From: Phycisphaerales bacterium
Lineage (GTDB): Bacteria > Planctomycetota > Phycisphaerae > Phycisphaerales > UBA1924
Length of the DNA stretch: 36,827 nucleotides
NCBI GenBank assembly: GCA_026647565.1
Contig: JAPKGU010000016.1
Span: 1-36,827 of the forward strand
Direction of reading: 5' to 3'
Under the pieces are notes generated by a model. It was not told the origin of the DNA. It worked only from the letters and a program-made list of their open reading frames with translations, and did no database searches. The translations under genes and the position numbers were made by a program. This document shows, piece after piece, positions 31,216 through 36,827 of this stretch; the stretch's first letter is position 1; the number at the start of each line of letters is the position of its first letter.

Positions 31216-33842
31216 GCGGCGGCGCTGTGGCGACGGCCGCGCCTGCGGCTCCCCTTCTCCCGGAGAGTGAGGCCGCGGGCGGGCTGACGACGCCTCGGGC
31301 GCTCGCATTGCTCCTGATCCTGTTCCCGACGTTTCTGCGCGTGCTGCTGGTGAATGACCCGTTCCCGATCTGGGACGTGAGTCCGTTCAAGTTCCCGGCG
31401 CCGTCGATTGGTGTGCCGCCGACGTTGGCGATGGCGCTGGATGTGATGGCGGTCGTGGGCGCGGCGATGGCGCTGGTGGTGTCGGGGATGCGGGTGCGGT
31501 TGCTGGAGCCGCTGCTTCTGGCGGTGGGCGGCGTGTTCGTCACGATGCACGCGCTCTTTGTTGATGGCGGATCGCTCGACAACCTGAGGATCGGTTCGTG
31601 CTGGGTTTCGGCGCTGTCGGCGGGGATCGGAGTGCGGGCGCTGGCGAGTGATCCCGTGGTAAGGAAGTGGGTGTTCTCCCTGGTGCTGGCGTGCGCGATG
31701 CCGCTGGCGGTGCAGTCGCTGGTGCAGGTGTTTGTGGAGCATCCGGCGACGGTGGCGTCGTATCGGGCGAATCCGCAGGCGTTTCTCGATGCGCAGGGGT
31801 GGACACCGGGCTCGGCGATGGCGCGGAACTACGAGCGGCGGCTGATGCAGCCCGAGGCGACGGGATGGTTCGGGATGGCGAACGTGCACGCGACGTTCGG
31901 CGCGGCGTTTGTGATCGGGTGGGTCGGTGTGGTGGTTGGCCCCGCGATCGAGCGGCGGCTGGCGGGCGGAAAGAATGCCAAACGCGAAAAGGGGCGGGTG
32001 ACGTCGCGTGGTGGGAAGACGGGTCAGAGTGAGGCGATGCCGTCGATTCGTGGAGAGTCGTTGCTGATCGGGATCATGGTGGTGCTCGCGATCGCCATGC
32101 TGTTGATGACACGGTCCAAGGGCGGGCTCGCGGCGTGCGTGCTGGGGCTGGGGTTGATGGGTGCGGGGTGGTTGGTGTGGCCGCGGGTGATGGAGCGGAT
32201 TCGCGCGAGCGCTCGCGGGGCGCGGGTGATCCAACTCGCCCCCCCACTGCTCGGGCCGCTGGTGGCGGTCGGCGTGATCGGGTTGATCGCGGTGCGCGGC
32301 TTGATCGGCACGTCGATCGGTGAGTTGTCACTTCTGTTCCGGTGGTTCTACATCTCCGCGGCGACGCGGATCTTCGGCGAGCAGCCGCTGCTGGGCGTCG
32401 GCCCGGCGGACTTCCGGCCGGCGTATGAACTGGCGAAGAACCCGTTGTCGCCTGAGGAGGTCACGAGCCCGCATTCGGTGGTGTTCGACTGGATCTCGAT
32501 GCTGGGTGTTGGTGGGATCGCGTGGACTGTCATCATTGCGGGATGGGCGATGGCGCTGGGGTATGGGATGTTCGGGGGGCAGATGGCTACAAGGCCGGCG
32601 CCCGCGACGGCAGCGCCATCGAACGCGGCGCGTTCCTCGCAGCGTACGACGATCGGGTGGGCGCTCGGGATCGTCGTTCTCGCATGCACGACGGCGTTCA
32701 TCATTGAGTTGGCGGGGTACGCGGACGTGCTGCCGCCGGGGACGAACCTCGGCGACATGGCGATGGTGATCTCGCAGTCGCGTCTGCCGGGGATGATCCT
32801 GTGGCTCCTCGCGGTGGCGCTGCTTCTCGCGAGGTCGATTGAGAGCTCGCGGCTGAAGTGCGTGCTCGCGTGCGTCGGCATCTCGCTCGTTGCTTCGGCG
32901 TGCATCGACGTCGCGCCGGTGTGGGCGAGCAGCGCGGCGCTGTTCTTTGTGATGTTCGGACTGACGGCGAGCGAGGACGTGGCGCCGGAGGATCGGCCCA
33001 CGCGTCGCGAGCGGGCGACGAACGTGATTGGTGCGGCGATCGTGCTCTCGACGGCGACTCCGATGGTGTGGGCGGGATCTCGGGTGATGAACTGGGAGAA
33101 TGAGTTGGTTGATGCCGGGCGCGATGCTCGTGAGTTGGGGCTTCTCCGAGTGCGCGCAGCGGCGCTGGAGTCTGGAAACCCGCTTCCTGGTGACTCGCGA
33201 GAGCGGTGGAAGGATGAACTGCCAGAACTCGTGAACAGTGCGTACGGCGAGTCCCTTTCTGCGATGCTCGACTCCCAGTTCACTGAGCGTGAAGACGTCG
33301 GACAAGAGGTCATTGAGTCCGTGCCCGACGGAATGAGTCATCCCGGGACCTGGCTGGCGGGGAGCGAGTGGGCGAGCGAGCAGGCCGTGACGCGCCATCG
33401 CTACTTTGTGCCCAGCATTCCCAAAGCTCTGGTTCCGGGCGCTCCGGTCTACGACCAAGCAGCGGTGAACTCGGCGATAAATGCGGTCGCGTGGGCGGAA
33501 CGAGCGGCAGATTCATCCCCTCCGTCGTCGGCCACATTCGGAGCGCTGGCTCGGGCTCACATGATCTTGGCGACCGTGCGGGGTCCAACGACTTCTGTCG
33601 GCGTCGATGCAATGAATGCCGCGATCTCCGCCTTCGAGCGTGCCGCCGCCTTGGACCCCCACGGCATCACCTATCCCCTGCAACTGTTTGAGCTTGCACG
33701 CCAGACGGGGGACCGGGAGCTGGCCCGGAAATGGGCGGAGGAACTGCTGCGCCGGAACGAGAGCATGAAGCTGGACCCGGTCCGGGCGTTGACCCCGGAG
33801 CAGGTCGCCAGGGCTCAGGCGACCCTCCGTCCAAGCCCCTGA
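31212..33842 (+). CDS. O-antigen ligase/polymerase-like membrane protein with C-terminal helical (TPR-like) domain
   Basis: An 876-residue protein of the WaaL/Wzy superfamily. About ten to twelve hydrophobic helices fill residues 25-600. The family core is seen in LLMTRSKGGLAACVLGLGLM, FGEQPLLGVGPADFRPAYEL (about 388-407) and SPHSVVFDWISMLGVGG (about 418-434), whose His and Arg positions are the usual catalytic region. A cytoplasmic or periplasmic basic loop (GKNAKREKGRVTSRGGKTG) lies near 255-275. The last roughly 240 residues are soluble and helical, with an AISAFERAAALDP / LFELARQTGDRELARKWAEE pattern like tetratricopeptide repeats. In planctomycetes such ligase-TPR fusions accompany polysaccharide loci. 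Coupled to the transferase upstream, it probably polymerises or attaches the glycan begun there. Confidence 0.85.
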   Translation: MSGGAVATAAPAAPLLPESEAAGGLTTPRALALLLILFPTFLRVLLVNDPFPIWDVSPFKFPAPSIGVPPTLAMALDVMAVVGAAMALVVSGMRVRLLEPLLLAVGGVFVTMHALFVDGGSLDNLRIGSCWVSALSAGIGVRALASDPVVRKWVFSLVLACAMPLAVQSLVQVFVEHPATVASYRANPQAFLDAQGWTPGSAMARNYERRLMQPEATGWFGMANVHATFGAAFVIGWVGVVVGPAIERRLAGGKNAKREKGRVTSRGGKTGQSEAMPSIRGESLLIGIMVVLAIAMLLMTRSKGGLAACVLGLGLMGAGWLVWPRVMERIRASARGARVIQLAPPLLGPLVAVGVIGLIAVRGLIGTSIGELSLLFRWFYISAATRIFGEQPLLGVGPADFRPAYELAKNPLSPEEVTSPHSVVFDWISMLGVGGIAWTVIIAGWAMALGYGMFGGQMATRPAPATAAPSNAARSSQRTTIGWALGIVVLACTTAFIIELAGYADVLPPGTNLGDMAMVISQSRLPGMILWLLAVALLLARSIESSRLKCVLACVGISLVASACIDVAPVWASSAALFFVMFGLTASEDVAPEDRPTRRERATNVIGAAIVLSTATPMVWAGSRVMNWENELVDAGRDARELGLLRVRAAALESGNPLPGDSRERWKDELPELVNSAYGESLSAMLDSQFTEREDVGQEVIESVPDGMSHPGTWLAGSEWASEQAVTRHRYFVPSIPKALVPGAPVYDQAAVNSAINAVAWAERAADSSPPSSATFGALARAHMILATVRGPTTSVGVDAMNAAISAFERAAALDPHGITYPLQLFELARQTGDRELARKWAEELLRRNESMKLDPVRALTPEQVARAQATLRPSP

Positions 33843-33851
33843 CAGGAACTC

Positions 33852-33879
33852 TTGATTCGGCAACGACCTGCGCTAGCAT
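33852..33879 (+). promoter_or_regulatory. Promoter upstream of the small ORF / fusA
   Basis: TTGATT (33852-33857), a 16-nt spacer and TAGCAT (33874-33879) match the sigma-70 consensus at 4 of 6 positions each. A start near 33886 would serve the small ORF at 33904 and possibly, with read-through, fusA at 34215. Confidence 0.4.
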
Positions 33880-33903
33880 TCTGACTCGCCCGAGAGGGGT
33901 CCG

Positions 33904-34005
33904 ATGTCCCGGCGGCAGGCGCTGCTTCGTGGTCGGTCTCCTCTTTGCGCGGCGGTTGATGAGGCGATGACGATGGACGAGGAGCCCGACAGCGAGCCCG
34001 ACTGA
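33904..34005 (+). CDS. Possible 33-residue small protein upstream of fusA
   Basis: The frame encodes MSRRQALLRGRSPLC then AAVDEAMTMDEEPDSEPD and stops: a basic N-terminal half and a strongly acidic C-terminal half. GAGAGGGG lies about 4 nt before the ATG, and a promoter-like pair lies 24 nt further up. It is followed within 7 bp by tandem palindromes that could end its transcript. It could be a real small protein, a leader peptide for fusA, or chance. I recognise no relative. Confidence 0.35.
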   Translation: MSRRQALLRGRSPLCAAVDEAMTMDEEPDSEPD

Positions 34006-34011
34006 CCATCT

Positions 34012-34046
34012 CCGGCGAGCCGATCGGTTCGCCGGGCGATCGCCCG
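34012..34046. terminator. Two adjacent palindromes between small ORF and fusA
   Basis: CCGGCGAGCCGATCGGTTCGCCGG (24 bp; 34012-34035) is palindromic apart from one G-T position. It is followed directly by GGGCGATCGCCC (about 34033-34044). Both would make stable hairpins. There is no T-run, so they may be a terminator, a leader structure or protein-binding sites; the rest of the gap to fusA (to 34214) shows nothing recognisable. Confidence 0.4.
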
Positions 34047-34214
34047 CACACTCTCCGCATTCCTAGTTTCCACGCCGCCCGTCCGCCGGAGGATCTGATC
34101 CGGATCGAGCGGTTCGAGCAAGCGAATCACTGTCCGAGACTGCCGCACCCCGGAGCACCGCCCTGAGAGAACAGAGCGGCCTGCTCCTCAAGATCGAATC
34201 ACGGAACGTCACCC

Positions 34215-36098
34215 ATGGGCACCGACCTTTCACACATCCGCAACATTGGCATCTGCGCTCACATCGACGCGGGCAAGACCACCGTCTCCGAGCGCATCCT
34301 GTACTACACGGGAAAGAACTACAAGATCGGTGAGGTGCACGAGGGCACCGCGACCATGGACTTCCTGCAGGATGAGCAGGAGCGCGGCATCACGATCCAG
34401 TCCGCGGCGACGACGTGCCCGTGGACGCACAAGGGTCGCGACTACAAGATCAACCTGATCGATACGCCCGGCCACGTGGACTTCACGATCGAGGTCGAGC
34501 GTTCGCTCCGCGTGCTCGACGGCGCGGTGGCGGTGTTCGACGGCAAGGAAGGCGTTGAGGCGCAGTCCGAGACGGTGTGGCGTCAGGCGGATCGCTATCG
34601 TGTTCCCCGGCTCTGCTTCATCAACAAGATGGACAAGCTCGGTGCGTCGTTCGACTTCTCGTTCGGCACGCTCAAGACGCGCCTTGGCGCCAACGCGATC
34701 CCGATCCAGTACCCGATCGGCCAGGGCAACGAGTTCCACGGCATCATCGATCTGATGCGGATGGTTGCTTACTACTTCGAGGGCGAGAAGGGCGAGACGA
34801 TGGTGGAGAAGCCGATTCCCGCCGACTGGAAGGAGACGGCGGAGAAGTGGCGTCACGACATGGTCGAGAAGATCTGCGAGCTCGACGATTCGCTGATGGA
34901 GAAGTATCTGTCGGACCAGGCGCCGACGGAGGAGGAGTTGAAGGCCGCCCTCCGCAAGGGCATCCGCGAGCGCAAGTGCAACGGCGTGCTGTGCGGGGCG
35001 GCGCTCCGGAACATGGGCGTCCAGGCGTTGCTCGACGCGGTCATTGAGTACCTGCCCTCGCCCACGGAGCGCGAACCGGTGCAGGGGACGAACCCGCGTG
35101 ACAAGGACGAGGCGCTCAGCCGCCCGCACGACGACACGGCGCCGTTCTCGGCGCTTGTGTTCAAGGTCGTGTCGGACACGCACGGCGACCTGACGTACAT
35201 GCGGGTGTATTCGGGCAAGCTGACGAAGGGCACGCGCCTGCTGAATCCCGGCAACAACAAGAAAGAGAACGCGTCGCGCATCTTCGAGATGCACGCGAAC
35301 AACCGCATCCCGCTGGACGAGGTCGGCGCGGGCAACATCGTCGCGGTCGTCGGCATCAAGGACTCCTACACGGGCGACACGCTGTGCGATCCCGAGGATC
35401 CGATCATCCTGGAGCGCATGACGTTCCCGGAGCCGGTGATCTCGATGTCGATCGAGCCCAAGACGGCCGACGACAAGCGGAAGCTCTCCGAGGCGCTGAT
35501 GACGATCCGGCGCGAGGATCCGTCGTTCCGTTTCACGTACGACGAGGAGACGGCGCAGACGATCATCTCCGGCATGGGCGAGCTGCACCTGGACATCATC
35601 CGGACGAAGCTCGTCCGCGACATGAAGATCAGCGTCGAGGTGGGCAAGCCGCGCGTGGCGTATCGCGAGACGATCACGAGGCGAGTCGAGTACGTGCGCG
35701 GCAAGTTCGTGAAGCAGACGGGCGGACGCGGACAGTTCGGCGACTGCCAGATCCACTTCGAGCCGTTCACGGCGGCGCAGGCGAAGGAGGAGGAGCTGGA
35801 CTTCACCGAGAACGTCGCGGTCGACATCAAGGTCGTCGGCGGCGCGATCCCGAAGGAGTACGTCCCCTCGGTCGAGCACGGCATCCGGCAGACGTGTCTG
35901 TCGGGCGTGAAGTTCGGCTACCAGATGATCAACGTGAAGGCGACGATCGTCGACGGCTCGTACCACCCGGTCGACTCGTCACAGGTCGCGTTCGAGCAGG
36001 CGGGTCGCCTGGCGCCCGGCATGGAACGCTCGCTCGAGTCATTAGTGGCCAGCTTGCTGGTGACGAAGACCGGCACAAGCGCAGCTGCTGATCCGTAG
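34215..36098 (+). pseudogene. fusA: Elongation factor G, C-terminally truncated (domain V missing)
   Basis: EF-G is the GTPase that drives ribosomal translocation. The N-terminal part is a fully normal EF-G: AHIDAGKTT (P-loop), DEQERGITIQSAATT (switch), DTPGHVDF, NKMDKLGASFDF, then domains II and III (ISGMGELHLDII) and domain IV (GGAIPKEYVPSVEHGI, DGSYHPVDSSQVAFEQAG). Homologues continue for about 85-100 residues through LEPIMKVEV and the domain V fold. Here, after about residue 600 (AGRLA, codon ending 36014), the sequence turns into PGMERSLESLVASLLVTK and stops at 627 residues. No other frame restores domain V, so this is a join to different DNA and not a frameshift. Without domain V the factor should not work. 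The ATG at 34215 has a weak ribosome site. Confidence 0.9.
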
Positions 36099-36099
36099 T

Positions 36100-36127
36100 C
36101 GTGAATCGCCAGATAGCGAGATTCACG
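36100..36127. terminator. Hairpin between convergent truncated fusA and thiE
   Basis: CGTGAATC (36100-36107) pairs perfectly with GATTCACG (36120-36127); an alternative fold adds an inner CGC/GCG. The right arm overlaps the thiE stop codon. It lies between convergent frames and fits a shared terminator of the DNA to the right of the break. Confidence 0.5.
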
Positions 36128-36827
36128 TCCTCTTCAAGCGATCGAGAAACGTCTTGGCGGCCGCCGCCGGATCGCTGGCTTTGACGATGGCGCCACTGAC
36201 GGCTACGCGTTGAACGCCCGCGGCCAGCACCTGAGCCAGGCGGTCCAGATCGATGCCCCCGATGGCGAACGCGGGCAGACGAATCTCCCTGCTGACCTCA
36301 CGCAGTAGCTCCATGCCGGTGAAGCGATCGAACTGCTTGGTTCCCGAGGGGAAAGTCGGCCCGACGCCGATATAGTTGGCGCCGTCGAGCACCGCTTGCC
36401 GCGCCTGTTCGATCGAGTGCGTCGAAACTCCAACCAGCCGATCCAGACCGACGATGGTGCGCGCGTCCTTGACGGAAAGTTCTTCCTGCCCGACATGCAC
36501 GCCGTCGGCCTGGCACAGCGCGGCCAGGTCGGGCCGGTCGTTAACGACCAACAGCGTCGGGCTCGAATGTGTGATGGCACGCAGGCGGCGGGCACGATCG
36601 AGGAGCGTTCGATCGTCGAGCCGCTTGTCGCGCAGTTGCAACACGTCGACGCCCGCCGCTACAAGTGATCGGGCCAGCGACTCGAACTGGTTCAGCGTAT
36701 CGCCACCGTCGATCAACACGTACAAGCGAGCGTGCTCGAGCCTGCTCAGGCTGCTGTGCGTGATGGCAATGGCTCGCTCCAGCGTATAGCTGCGGTATCG
36801 CAACTGCTCGAACCCTTGGCCCAGTTC
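36123..36827 (-). CDS. thiE: Thiamine-phosphate synthase with planctomycete N-terminal extension, partial
   Basis: ThiE joins the pyrimidine and thiazole phosphates to make thiamine monophosphate. The (beta/alpha)8 domain is complete at its C-terminal side: ARLYVLIDGGDTLNQFESLA, VLQLRDKRLDDRTLLDRARR, VNDRPDLAALCQADGVHVGQ, GVSTHSIEQARQAVLDGANY, IGVGPTFPSGTKQFD, FAIGGIDLDRL and RVAVSGAIVKA. The frame stays open to the window edge, and the upstream residues (ELGQGFEQLRYRSYTLERAI) match the end of the extra N-terminal domain that planctomycete ThiE proteins of the Pirellula/Gemmata type carry. The TTG at 36803 is therefore probably internal. The composition is less GC-rich than the genes before 36012. 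It is convergent with truncated fusA. Confidence 0.93.
   Translation of the reverse strand, partial: ELGQGFEQLRYRSYTLERAIAITHSSLSRLEHARLYVLIDGGDTLNQFESLARSLVAAGVDVLQLRDKRLDDRTLLDRARRLRAITHSSPTLLVVNDRPDLAALCQADGVHVGQEELSVKDARTIVGLDRLVGVSTHSIEQARQAVLDGANYIGVGPTFPSGTKQFDRFTGMELLREVSREIRLPAFAIGGIDLDRLAQVLAAGVQRVAVSGAIVKASDPAAAAKTFLDRLKRT

Noticed and set aside
36015-36098. Frameshift explanation for the short EF-G
   Set aside because: All three forward frames after 36014 were read and none contains domain V motifs, so one or two base changes cannot restore it.
1-36827. CRISPR array, tRNA, rRNA or insertion sequence
   Set aside because: No regularly spaced repeats, cloverleaf-like sequence, rRNA signature or transposase with terminal repeats was seen on either strand.

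Overview
The window looks like chromosome from a GC-rich planctomycete of the class Phycisphaerae. Four features point there: a PEP-CTERM protein ending in VPTPGALALLGLGGL plus an arginine tail (22788-23435), a secreted M14 carboxypeptidase with a C-terminal dockerin-like repeat pair (1721-3154), an H-X9-DG type-IV-pilin-like protein with the [19 protein letters not shown] signature (24406-25542), and membrane proteins with embedded zinc ribbons. Start codons are often GTG or TTG, and many neighbouring genes overlap by 4 bp (ATGA/GTGA). The organism assignment is inferred from these protein styles; no rRNA is present.

Layout. 1 to about 855 is phage-like DNA of different character: an integrase running off the left edge and an HNH endonuclease gene cut short. 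At about 855 it joins a truncated RbsB-type sugar-binding lipoprotein, which diverges from an L-fucose/L-rhamnose mutarotase. Next come the dockerin carboxypeptidase, RNase Y (rny) with a roughly 380-nt leader, and a PilZ/YcgR-like protein. A tightly coupled operon scpB - lipoprotein - DUF58 - transglutaminase (TgpA-like) follows (10610 to 6237). Divergent from it is a response regulator coupled to an HD-GYP phosphodiesterase (10803-12844). Then a prolyl oligopeptidase, a two-gene cassette of unknown secreted/membrane proteins (15182-17052), an ABC ATPase with a large GATase-like membrane protein (17227-20912), a small membrane protein, an M20 dipeptidase, the PEP-CTERM protein, a pseudopilin with a coupled membrane partner, and a secreted endonuclease/exonuclease/phosphatase-fold protein.

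From 27042 to 33842 the plus strand carries ispH, rlmN, a YwaF-type membrane protein, a WecA/MraY-like phosphoglycosyl transferase and an O-antigen-ligase-like protein with a C-terminal helical extension. This mixes housekeeping with envelope polysaccharide synthesis. A possible 33-codon gene with its own promoter precedes fusA. The fusA reading frame breaks off inside the end of domain IV at about 36012 and domain V is absent. The remaining DNA carries a thiE gene (partial, minus strand) with a planctomycete-type N-terminal extension.

Main themes: c-di-GMP turnover and sensing (HD-GYP, PilZ), envelope and polysaccharide biogenesis, and several translationally coupled gene pairs of unknown function. 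Both ends of the window show sharp breaks in conserved genes (about 855 and 36012). These should be treated as either genuine rearrangements or assembly chimeras before any biology is read across them. No tRNA, rRNA, CRISPR array or insertion sequence was seen.
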